Positions 49,369 through 57,118 of a stretch of 64,000 nt of DNA are shown here, in pieces. The DNA is from Pseudohoeflea sp964511625 (GTDB lineage: Bacteria > Pseudomonadota > Alphaproteobacteria > Rhizobiales > Rhizobiaceae): the NCBI GenBank assembly GCA_964511625.1, contig CAZEJG010000005.1, forward strand, positions 1 to 64,000. Direction: 5' to 3'. The notes beneath the pieces are model-generated. The model saw only the letters and a list, made by a program, of their open reading frames with translations, was not told where the DNA came from and did not search any database. The stretch's first letter is position 1. Every line of letters starts with the position of its first letter. The translations under genes were made by a program, and so were the position numbers.

Positions 49369-49445
49369 GCACCCGTAGCTCAGCTGGATAGAGCACCAGA
49401 CTACGAATCTGGGGGTCAGGAGTTCGAATCTCTTCGGGTGCGCCA
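49369..49445 (+). tRNA. tRNA-Arg (anticodon ACG)
   Basis: A complete 77-base cloverleaf: acceptor GCACCCG (49369-49375) pairs with CGGGTGC, the D arm contains AGCTCAGCTGGATAGAGC, the anticodon stem CCAGA/TCTGG encloses the loop CTACGAA with anticodon ACG, and the T arm has GTTCGAATC. The 3' CCA is encoded (49443-49445). ACG is normally edited to ICG and reads CGU, CGC and CGA. Flanking sequence has no integrase gene. Confidence 0.97.
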
Positions 49446-49501
49446 TTTCTCACTTTTCAGAATATGTCTGGCGGGAGAAAGTGACCGGCTCTGAGCTGCC
49501 G

Positions 49502-50524
49502 TCAGGTCGTTCGCTTCCAGTAGGACGCGGCGCGCAGTTCTGCCTTTTCGAGGCCCTTCTTCTCCAGGATGTCCCGTGCGCTCGCAACCTCGGCGCGCTC
49601 ACCTGCAAACCAGACAAAGCGGTCATTGGTGGGCAGCGTAATCGCCGATAGACGTTCAAGCAATGTTGATCCAGCGTCCCTGACCATCCACTCAACATCG
49701 ATCCCGGACGGCTTTGTCAGCTCTTGGATGTCATCCCTGTGGCTGACCAGGATCGTTGCACAGCCACGGGTTTGACGTGGTGCGGCAGCAAGAATGCGGG
49801 CAATCGCCGGCAAGGCCGTCTCGTCGCCATAGAGCGCGAGCCAGTCGGCGCGCGGATACCACTCGCCGCCCGGACCCATCAGCGCGACCGACGTGCCGGG
49901 GCCAAGTCCCTCGCACCAGGCTGTCACGCGTCCGCCCTCATGGAGGAAGACGTCGAACTCCAGCGTTCCGGTATCCGCATTGATCGCCCGGATCGTGTAG
50001 ACCGGACGGTGCCATGCGGCCATGCCGCCGGGCCATTCGGTGCGTCCGCCTTGTCCGATGGACGGAAGCTCCCCTGCGTATCCGGATGGCGCGAAGAGCA
50101 GTCGGAAATGGAGCCCTCCTTCGGCAAAGCGGCCGAGCTCGTCGCCATACAAGGTAACGCGGAAATAGGAGGGTGAAATGCGGACGCACGATCGCACGGC
50201 CGCGATCGTGACATTCGCGGGAACCGCGCCGACATCGCCGAGCGACCATGGATCCTGGGGGCTCATGCCGAAGCGGCTGAGGTTGCCGTCGATCGTTTCC
50301 TGCAGCGTGTGCAGCATCGCGCGGTCCGCCGAGCCGAGCGTGATCAGTACACTGTCGCCCGCGCCACTGAGTTCGACGTCGCCGCGCGGTGTCGTCAGCG
50401 AAAGACGGGTGTCTCCTTCGCGCTCCATCGGCAGGTTCAGGGCGCGACCCTTCTGCTCGAACAGCGGGAAGACCTGATGGGGCGGAACGGCGATACGTGT
50501 CGAGGTCTGAAAGGGTTTTTCCAC
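49502..50524 (-). CDS. Siderophore-interacting protein (FAD-dependent ferric-siderophore reductase)
   Basis: A 340-residue cytoplasmic flavoprotein that reduces ferric siderophores with NAD(P)H. The N-terminal about 95 residues resemble DUF2218 (IAVPPHQVFPLFEQKG, HTLQETIDGNLSRF). The FAD-binding barrel follows (RISPSYFRVTLYGDELGRF, RPVYTIRAIN, GPGTSVALMGPGGEW), then the SIP C-terminal domain (LYGDETALPAIARIL, RFVWFAGERAEVASARDIL). Start is GTG 50524. It diverges from the TonB-dependent receptor across a region with an iron-responsive operator, so it is probably the release step of the same uptake system. Confidence 0.88.
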   Translation of the reverse strand: MEKPFQTSTRIAVPPHQVFPLFEQKGRALNLPMEREGDTRLSLTTPRGDVELSGAGDSVLITLGSADRAMLHTLQETIDGNLSRFGMSPQDPWSLGDVGAVPANVTIAAVRSCVRISPSYFRVTLYGDELGRFAEGGLHFRLLFAPSGYAGELPSIGQGGRTEWPGGMAAWHRPVYTIRAINADTGTLEFDVFLHEGGRVTAWCEGLGPGTSVALMGPGGEWYPRADWLALYGDETALPAIARILAAAPRQTRGCATILVSHRDDIQELTKPSGIDVEWMVRDAGSTLLERLSAITLPTNDRFVWFAGERAEVASARDILEKKGLEKAELRAASYWKRTT

Positions 50525-50649
50525 GTGGTTTCGTCTTCTTGATGCGGGCAGGCGAGCGATCTCGTAATTTCAAGAACGCTTTAAAGCGCTCAGGGCGTTG
50601 CGAAATCGCAACAGGCTTGGCTTCGAGCGCCAATTTACACAATCAAACT

Positions 50650-50664
50650 TGACTCTTCTACTCA
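50650..50664. promoter_or_regulatory. Iron-responsive operator (IRO/RirA-type TGA-N9-TCA)
   Basis: TGA at 50650-50652, nine bases, TCA at 50662-50664: the palindromic core of the rhizobial iron-responsive operator bound by RirA. It sits in the 205-base, AT-rich divergent region, 66 bases before the receptor start and 126 before the reductase start, and overlaps a TTGACT -35-like hexamer at 50649. The core is short and could occur by chance, but its location between two iron-uptake genes supports it. Confidence 0.55.
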
Positions 50665-50729
50665 TAATTATGTCAAAGGGTTTCGAAATTGGTTCGACCT
50701 CGGGGTGAGGTCATGCGTCTGGGGGTAAC

Positions 50730-52958
50730 ATGCGTTTCCAAGTCAGTCTTATCGCACTCTGCATCGGTCTCGGGACGATGCCGTCCTTGGCTCAGACGGT
50801 GGATGAGGACACTCTCACCGAAGATGCGCCGGTCACCGATATCGGCGGAGTGACCCAGCTCGAAACCCTGATGGTCACAGCCGGACGCGCGGAAAGCGAA
50901 GTCGCCAACATTGCCCAGAACGTCAAGGTCGTGGAGCGCGACGAGATCGATAGATTAAGCATCGGCAACAGCGATGCGGCCAATCTGGTCTCGCGTCTGG
51001 TGCCCGGGTATCAGCCTGACAACCAGACATTCAGCGGCGCGTCGGAAACCTACCGGGGCCGTTCCATCCTGATTCTCGTTGATGGTGTCCCGCGGACCAC
51101 CCCGCTGCGCAACAACAGCCGCATCCTGTCCCTGATAGATCTCGATACCGTCGAGCGGGTGGAGGTCGTCAGTGGCGCATCCAGCCTCTACGGTGCGGGC
51201 GCAACGGGCGGCGTCATCAACTTCATCACCAAGCGCGGCGAAAGCGAAAAGCCGCGCTGGACGGTGGAGACACGCCTTGAGGCGCAGACTACCGATATCG
51301 GAGAGTCGCTGGCGCCGAGCATTTCCGTCAGTGTCGAGGGGCGCAAGGACAATTTCGACTATTATCTCTCCGGTTCCGGCGACTTCACCCGCCGCCTCTT
51401 TGACGGGCGCGGAAACGAAATGGCATCGGACGGGCTGCTTGGGCAGGGCGGCGGCGATCGCAGCGGTTTCGGTAACCTGTTCGGTCGACTTGGCTACGAG
51501 GAGGGCTCGCGTCGCTTCGACCTGTCATTCGACTGGACCTATGGCGAGCAGAACCCGGATTACTACACCGATTACTCCGGCACCCGGGTCGCACCCGACT
51601 ACACCGACCCCTATACCGGCGAACCTCTCGTCGAGGACAGCAAATACGTCACCGCCCGTTACACCGATGACGCCTTTTCCCTCGGCGGGCTCGAGCTCAC
51701 GGCTTTCTACAACGATATCGAGAAGCAGTCGCCGGAAACCCGGCAGAGTGCGGTCAACAGCTCGGTCCTGGCGACTGGCCTGAACCAGACCACGCTCGAA
51801 GGTCAGCGTTTCGGTCTCGGCGCCACGGTCCGCACGCCCGCCGACATGATCATGCATGGCGCGGAGCTCGTATGGGGGGCCGATTACACCTTCGATCACA
51901 TCACCCAGAAACAGGTCGGATCCGGGGTCGACGTGGCCTCGCCGCTCGACCAGCATCAGCTCGGCCTCTTCGCGCAGCTCGAGGTGCCGGTAACGGACCG
52001 TCTGCGTCTGTCCGGCGGCATGCGCTTCGACGCCTTCTGGCTCGACGTCAAGGATTTCGAGCGGCCCGCCTATGACGTGGGCCTTCCTGTCGCGCTGCCG
52101 GCCATCGATGTCGGCGGCGGGCAGTTCGACTACCAGCAGGCGACGTTCAATGTCGGCGCTGTCTACGATGTCACCGACGAGACCCAGCTCTACGGCAATT
52201 TCTCCCAGGGCTACGAACTGGCGGATATCGGCGCCTATACCCGTCGCGCCGGCGTCAATGGCGGCTTCGGCTCGGCCGAGTTCTGCGATGCCTACGGCAA
52301 CGCCTTCTCGGGCTACGGCCTGTGCACCACCTCGGGCGCCGCCGACTTCTATGTCAGCTATGCCGACATCGCGCCGGAACCGCAACTGGTCAACACTTTC
52401 GAGATCGGCTCCCGCGGTGACTGGGGTCGCCTGCGCGCCTCGGCCTCGGCCTTCCTGTCGTTGTCGGAGAACGGCCTGACCTATGATGCGGCTACCAACA
52501 CTGTCACCCAGCAGAAGGAGCGGATCTGGGGCGGCGAACTGACCCTTGCCTACGACGTCACGGACGCGCTGACTGTCGGCGGTCTGCTCGGCTATGTCGA
52601 AGGGCGCTATGACGCCGATGGCGATGGCGAAATCGAAAGCTATCTGCCGAACAACCGGATTGCCACCACCTGGAAGGGCGATGTTTATGCCGACTATCGC
52701 TTTGACAACGGCATCAGCACCCGCGCCGATGTGGAGCTGTTCTCGGGGCGCGATCGCGAAGATTACCCCGAAATCGAAGGTGTCGCGCTACTGCACTTGA
52801 GTGTGCAGAAGACATTCGACAACGGCAACAAGCTCGGCCTCGGCGTCTATAATGTTTTCGACACCGATTATGCCAACCCGACGGCCTCGGCCACGCGCGG
52901 CATCGAGGTGCCGGGCCTCGGGCGCACCGTCGGCCTATCCTACAAGGCAGTCTTCTGA
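50730..52958 (+). CDS. TonB-dependent siderophore receptor
   Basis: A 742-residue outer-membrane receptor. A signal peptide covers about 1-21 (cleavage after SLA). The plug follows with LETLMVTAGRAESEVANIAQNV, a TonB-box-like start, and ILVDGVPRTTPL, SGASSLYGAGATGGVINFIT. The beta-barrel spans about 175-742 and ends with the terminal aromatic Phe of outer-membrane barrels (SYKAVF). It imports a ferric chelate using TonB energy. The next gene is an RhtX-type permease, so the ligand may be a rhizobactin-like or other citrate/hydroxamate-type siderophore; this is inferred from context. Confidence 0.93.
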   Translation: MRFQVSLIALCIGLGTMPSLAQTVDEDTLTEDAPVTDIGGVTQLETLMVTAGRAESEVANIAQNVKVVERDEIDRLSIGNSDAANLVSRLVPGYQPDNQTFSGASETYRGRSILILVDGVPRTTPLRNNSRILSLIDLDTVERVEVVSGASSLYGAGATGGVINFITKRGESEKPRWTVETRLEAQTTDIGESLAPSISVSVEGRKDNFDYYLSGSGDFTRRLFDGRGNEMASDGLLGQGGGDRSGFGNLFGRLGYEEGSRRFDLSFDWTYGEQNPDYYTDYSGTRVAPDYTDPYTGEPLVEDSKYVTARYTDDAFSLGGLELTAFYNDIEKQSPETRQSAVNSSVLATGLNQTTLEGQRFGLGATVRTPADMIMHGAELVWGADYTFDHITQKQVGSGVDVASPLDQHQLGLFAQLEVPVTDRLRLSGGMRFDAFWLDVKDFERPAYDVGLPVALPAIDVGGGQFDYQQATFNVGAVYDVTDETQLYGNFSQGYELADIGAYTRRAGVNGGFGSAEFCDAYGNAFSGYGLCTTSGAADFYVSYADIAPEPQLVNTFEIGSRGDWGRLRASASAFLSLSENGLTYDAATNTVTQQKERIWGGELTLAYDVTDALTVGGLLGYVEGRYDADGDGEIESYLPNNRIATTWKGDVYADYRFDNGISTRADVELFSGRDREDYPEIEGVALLHLSVQKTFDNGNKLGLGVYNVFDTDYANPTASATRGIEVPGLGRTVGLSYKAVF

Positions 52959-53016
52959 TGGCGGTGCGGCCCGGCCAATGCACCCCGCTCCGGCTCGTTC
53001 AGAAGGAACCTGACCG

Positions 53017-54249
53017 GTGAAGACCGTCGCACGACCAATGGAGGCAGCAGAGCGGCCGCCGGTTTCCCTGTACGCCACCTTGGCCGGTCTCTACCTCGCA
53101 CAGGGAATCCCGACCTATCTCGTTGCCGCGGCGCTTCCGCCGGTGCTGCGCGAGGCCGGGGTCTCTCGCAGCACGATCGGGTTTTTCTCGCTCCTGATGC
53201 TGCCGCTGGTGCTCAAATTCCTCTGGGCCCCGCTGGTCGATCGATGGCGGCTTGTTCCGCGCCTGGGGCACCGCCGGGGCTGGATCGTGCCGACCCAGCT
53301 CCTCACTGCGGCGGGAATTGCAGTCATGGCTTTCATCGAGCCGACGGACATCATGATATTGTTCGTGCTCTGCATGGCAATCGCCATTTCCATGTCGACG
53401 CAGGATATCGCGACGGACGGTTATGCGACCCGTTATCTCGCACCGGAGCATCGCGCGGTCGGCAACGCCATTCAGGGCGGGGCGATCGCCTTTGGTGTCG
53501 TCATCGGCGGCACATTCTCGCTCGTGCTCTTCGAGCATTTCGGCTGGCAGCCGACGCTGCTGCTTGTATCCGCCTTGTCGCTTGCGCCCGTTCTCGTTAC
53601 GCCGCTGATGCGGGAAGCGGGGGAGCACGGAGGCAAGGCGCGCGTCCGACCATCCCTCAAGGCTTTCTTCCTGCGACCCGAGGCGCGGGCGATTTTCGTG
53701 ATCGCTCTGATTTTCCGCTCCAGCGAAGGTCTCGTAAAGGCGATGGAAGGTCCATATCTCGTCGACGTCGGGCTGCCCTTGTCCTGGATCGGCTACCTTT
53801 CGGGCTTCTCTGCCGCCACGGCTGGCATCATCGGTTCGGTTGTGGCGATCTGGTTGATCAAGGCGCAGGGCAATATCAACGCAATGGTCTCGCTCGGTGC
53901 CTTGCGCACGCTATGTTTCGCGATGTTCGCCTTCCACGCCCTCGGGCTCGCCGGGCATGATGGTGTCGTGATCGGAGCCGCGGCTTTTCAGACCTTCATC
54001 CGGTACATGGAAGTCGTGGTCCTCTACTCGATCTATATGAGCGTTGCGTCGACAGATCAGCCAGGAACCGATTTCACCATTCTTGCCTGCGCGCAACTGC
54101 TGGTCTACCTGATCGGCTCAAGCCTTTCGGGCATGCTCGCCGACAGGTATGGCTATGGCGCGCTTTTCGCGATTGCGACCCTCCTCTCCGCTGTCGCGGT
54201 CCTGCTCGCGCGGCAACTGATGCTGTCGCAGAGGCAAGCCGACGACTGA
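53017..54249 (+). CDS. RhtX/FptX-family siderophore permease (MFS)
   Basis: A 410-residue major-facilitator protein with about twelve hydrophobic segments and the pattern LAQGIPTYLVAAALPPVLREAG, FLWAPLVDRW and STQDIATDGYATR, typical of the RhtX/FptX and AmpG-related group. RhtX of Sinorhizobium and FptX of Pseudomonas each carry a whole ferric siderophore across the inner membrane as a single protein, replacing an ABC importer. Start is GTG 53017 with AGAAGGAA upstream; ATG 53038 is the alternative. It is 58 bases after the receptor gene, so probably cotranscribed and iron-regulated. Confidence 0.88.
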   Translation: MKTVARPMEAAERPPVSLYATLAGLYLAQGIPTYLVAAALPPVLREAGVSRSTIGFFSLLMLPLVLKFLWAPLVDRWRLVPRLGHRRGWIVPTQLLTAAGIAVMAFIEPTDIMILFVLCMAIAISMSTQDIATDGYATRYLAPEHRAVGNAIQGGAIAFGVVIGGTFSLVLFEHFGWQPTLLLVSALSLAPVLVTPLMREAGEHGGKARVRPSLKAFFLRPEARAIFVIALIFRSSEGLVKAMEGPYLVDVGLPLSWIGYLSGFSAATAGIIGSVVAIWLIKAQGNINAMVSLGALRTLCFAMFAFHALGLAGHDGVVIGAAAFQTFIRYMEVVVLYSIYMSVASTDQPGTDFTILACAQLLVYLIGSSLSGMLADRYGYGALFAIATLLSAVAVLLARQLMLSQRQADD

Positions 54250-54350
54250 GCCGGAGATAACGGCTACGACCTCTTCAGGAGGCTGCTCGCGTCTGAAGTG
54301 TGTATGGATGGCTCCCACCCCTCTTGGAATGAACTGTAAGGATCACGCCC

Positions 54351-54842
54351 ATGTCCACCTCGCGCCACGTCGTTGCCGCCTTGCTGGTCGCATCCGCGGT
54401 CAATCTCACGCTCATGGTGCCCGGCGGCTTCGTCGAGACCCGCGACTTCAGCGCCTATCCGGCCTTCGTGCTGGGCGCGTTCAACATCTTTCTCACCGTC
54501 CTGGGGCTCGGCAGTTTCATCCTCGCCTATGTCGTGGTGAAGACGCACCGCGGCTATGGCTGGTCTGCACTGGCGGGCCTGTCCTACGTCGCCGTCTATC
54601 TTCTCGATCTCGGTCGCATCTTCCCGGTGCCGCCCAATGCGATGTCGACGCTTCTCGCGACGCTCGAATGGATCGGCACGGCGCTCGGCGCGGCACTTGC
54701 CGTGGCGGCTCTGACCTGTCGCGATGATGCCGGCGCGCGAACAGCCGCCCGCGCCAGGCTGTCGGTTCCGGTCCTCGCGGGCCTGGCGATTGTGGCGATC
54801 GTCATCGTTGCGTTTGCCACCAAATCGGCTATGGGCGTCTAG
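54351..54842 (+). CDS. Small four-helix membrane protein of unknown function
   Basis: A 163-residue protein with four hydrophobic segments (about 7-24, 38-61, 69-88, 99-120) and a fifth near the C-terminus; no family recognised. The charged loop KTHRGYGW and FVETRDFSAYPAFVLGAFN stand out. The ATG at 54351 follows AAGGATC. It lies 101 bases after the siderophore permease on the same strand and may belong to that transcript. Its stop codon TAG is part of the CTAG at which the adjacent MITE-like element is inserted; the restored pre-insertion sequence gives the same stop, so the gene is not truncated. Confidence 0.7.
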   Translation: MSTSRHVVAALLVASAVNLTLMVPGGFVETRDFSAYPAFVLGAFNIFLTVLGLGSFILAYVVVKTHRGYGWSALAGLSYVAVYLLDLGRIFPVPPNAMSTLLATLEWIGTALGAALAVAALTCRDDAGARTAARARLSVPVLAGLAIVAIVIVAFATKSAMGV

Positions 54843-55104
54843 GGTCAGGACCTGTTAATCTGGCTGGAATGGTCGGAGCGAACTTGTGCGGATGCGCGAA
54901 GAAAGGCCGCAGGAAGGCTGAAGCCTTTCAAGGCCTTGCGACAAAGCAGTCCGTGCAAATTCGTCCGATCCGAAGGACGTTCAATCTGGCGGCGACCTGC
55001 AACGTCGAAGTTCTCGACCGGGGCGACGGCCCCGCTCTTCAGACTTCTCCTCGCATGTCTTGCCATTTTGAACACCATTCCAATCAGATTAACAGGTCCT
55101 GACC
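54843..55104. mobile_element. MITE-like element, 262 bp, 31-bp terminal inverted repeats, CTAG target duplication
   Basis: The left end GGTCAGGACCTGTTAATCTG plus 11 more bases is matched by the reverse complement of the right end with 29 of 31 positions identical (differences at positions 21-22). CTAG stands on both sides (54839-54842 and 55105-55108), consistent with a 4-bp target duplication of the IS5-type YTAR kind or a TA duplication. The interior has no transposase-like reading frame; the two open frames inside are arbitrary. It is therefore a non-autonomous miniature element needing a transposase supplied elsewhere. Confidence 0.85.
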
Positions 55105-57117
55105 CTAGTTCGGCCGGCGGGAGATCAGCGTCAGGGTCTCTGCCTGCGAAAACTCTGCACCGGGCACCGCGCCGAGCGCCGAGACGACAGCCTCCGCGAG
55201 AGCGGTGGCGCGGCCTCCGTCAAGCTCCGTGCGCCGGGCAATAGCCAAGCCGAAGAGGAGACCCCGGCAGCTCTGGCCTTCCAGCGATGCGGTGAGAACC
55301 GGGTGCTCCTCGCCACCGGATGCCGTGGCGTGCCCGGTCGCCCAGAACCGCAGGATGGCGGTTGCGCCACCGTCCTGTTTCTTCCAGAACGCTGCAACCG
55401 GCGGGGTGCCGTCATTGGTGGCGGGAAGGATCGCCGGATCGTCGCTCGCACAAGTGTTGGTGGGCATCGCTTCCGCAAGTATCCCCTCGAGCGCACCGGT
55501 TTGCGAAGCCTGCCAGCCATCCGCCTCCAGGGCGCTCCGGATCGAGGCCGGCGCGAGATTGGTCTGCAGGATCATCCGCTCGCCGTACTCGCCGTCGAGA
55601 AGCCCCCGTCGTCCGGTTCCTACCTTCAACGGATCGGCCCGCCACTGCGCAGGCGTAATGGTGGTCAGACGCGGCTCGAAGGCGTACATGCGCATCGCCG
55701 GACCGTAGCCTGTCGCATAATGAACGCCGTAGGAGACCAGCGCGACGAGGAGCGTCACCAGCGCCAGACGCGTCGAAAGCTCCCGCGACAGTCGCCGATG
55801 CAGAAGGAAGGCCAGCACGAAGACGACCATCAGGCCGAAGGAGACGCCCGCCAGCACGTCGCTCGGCCAGTGGGCGGCGAGATAGACACGTGAAAACGCA
55901 ATCACCACGATCACGGCGATCCCGCCCAGGAACGCCGCGAGCCGCCAGCGCCGCGACAGGCCGTTGGCACCCAGGAGCACGGCGATCCCGAGGATCGTTG
56001 CCGACAGCGTCGCGTGGCCGCTCGGAAAGCTGAAGCTCTCGGCGCCCGAATAGAGATCGGTCGGCCGGGCGCGCTGGATGATCGACTTCAGCACCGGAAC
56101 GAAGAGCGAGGCGCCGATGAAGGCGGCCGCGACCGCGCCCGCGAGCCGCCAGCGCCGGTGCCAGCCGATGACCGCGACCATGGCGAGCGCCAGAGCCGCA
56201 AGCACCTTGCCGTCGCCGAGCATAGTCACCGCAATCATGATCTTGTCGAGCGCCGGCGTGCGCAGGCTCTGCACATAGGCGCTCACCGCCTTGTCGGCGC
56301 GGGTGAATTCCGGGTCGAAGAACAGGTTGAGCGCAAGCGCGATGAAACTCGCCGCCGCCCCTAGCGCGATGATCGCGAACAGGAAAGGCGCCAGAATGCC
56401 GTCCTCGTTGGCGAGAAGCCTGTTGAGGATCCGGACCGGCCGGCGGTTACTGCCCCGCGTTTGCGCCAGAAGCCGGTCGCGCAGCGTCTCGAGCCGCGGC
56501 ATCAGCCACTGGAACGCGAAGCGGGTGGCATACCAGGCAATCGCCAGAAGGACGGCGAGAAGCAGGAGCGCCTCTAGAAGCCGCGGGTTGCTCGCCGATG
56601 TCGCGTCTACCGCACGACCCACGCCCATGCCCGGCAACAGGTGCGCCGCAGACCAGACGAAGGCCGAGACCACGTTGATCACCGCGAAGCGCGCCGGGTT
56701 CATGCCCACGATGCCGGCTACGCCGGGCACCACCGCCTTTACCCCGGGTATGAACCGGCCGATGAAGACGCTCTTGCCGCCGTGACGCGCGAAATAGCGC
56801 TCGCCCTTGTCGAGCAGGCCGGTATAGCGGCTGAACGGCCAGATGGCGCGAACGCGTTCCTTGTAGTGGTGCCCGAACCAGTAGGACACCGCGTCGCCGG
56901 CGATCGCGCCCAGTGAGGCGGCGATGTAGATCGGCAGGAAGTCGAGCCGGCCGAGCCCGATCATCGTCCCGGCGCCGACGAGCACGACGGTGGAGGGAAC
57001 GAAGAGCCCGATCACGAACAGCGCTTCGCCCGCGGACACGAGGAAGACGATGACGATCGCCTCCGTCGGGTGGTTGCCGATGAAGTCGATGAGTTGCTGG
57101 AAGAAATGGGTCAGCAT
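55105..57117 (-). CDS. DedA-PAP2-LssY_C fusion membrane protein
   Basis: A 670-residue inner-membrane protein. Residues about 1-205 are a DedA domain (GEALFVIGLFVPSTVVLVGAG, and GRFIPGVKAVVPGVAGIVGM at 120-139). Residues about 250-445 are a complete PAP2 acid phosphatase: KSIIQRARP at 344-352, PSGH at 365-368, SRVYLAAHWPSD at 409-420. The last about 220 residues resemble the LssY C-terminal region. PAP2 proteins dephosphorylate lipid pyrophosphates such as undecaprenyl-PP; some DedA proteins flip undecaprenyl-phosphate. The start lies one base after the histidine kinase stop, so it is the third gene of that operon. The stop TAG is in the CTAG bordering the MITE. Confidence 0.9.
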   Translation of the reverse strand: MLTHFFQQLIDFIGNHPTEAIVIVFLVSAGEALFVIGLFVPSTVVLVGAGTMIGLGRLDFLPIYIAASLGAIAGDAVSYWFGHHYKERVRAIWPFSRYTGLLDKGERYFARHGGKSVFIGRFIPGVKAVVPGVAGIVGMNPARFAVINVVSAFVWSAAHLLPGMGVGRAVDATSASNPRLLEALLLLAVLLAIAWYATRFAFQWLMPRLETLRDRLLAQTRGSNRRPVRILNRLLANEDGILAPFLFAIIALGAAASFIALALNLFFDPEFTRADKAVSAYVQSLRTPALDKIMIAVTMLGDGKVLAALALAMVAVIGWHRRWRLAGAVAAAFIGASLFVPVLKSIIQRARPTDLYSGAESFSFPSGHATLSATILGIAVLLGANGLSRRWRLAAFLGGIAVIVVIAFSRVYLAAHWPSDVLAGVSFGLMVVFVLAFLLHRRLSRELSTRLALVTLLVALVSYGVHYATGYGPAMRMYAFEPRLTTITPAQWRADPLKVGTGRRGLLDGEYGERMILQTNLAPASIRSALEADGWQASQTGALEGILAEAMPTNTCASDDPAILPATNDGTPPVAAFWKKQDGGATAILRFWATGHATASGGEEHPVLTASLEGQSCRGLLFGLAIARRTELDGGRATALAEAVVSALGAVPGAEFSQAETLTLISRRPN

Positions 57118-57118
57118 G

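Noticed and set aside
54845..55102. Open frames of 77 codons on both strands inside the MITE-like element
   Set aside because: They span the inverted repeats, resemble no transposase and have no start signals.
49369..55108. tRNA-Arg as the edge of a genomic island carrying the siderophore genes
   Set aside because: No integrase gene and no repeated tRNA 3' end could be seen downstream, and codon use looks like the rest of the window; only the MITE is mobile.
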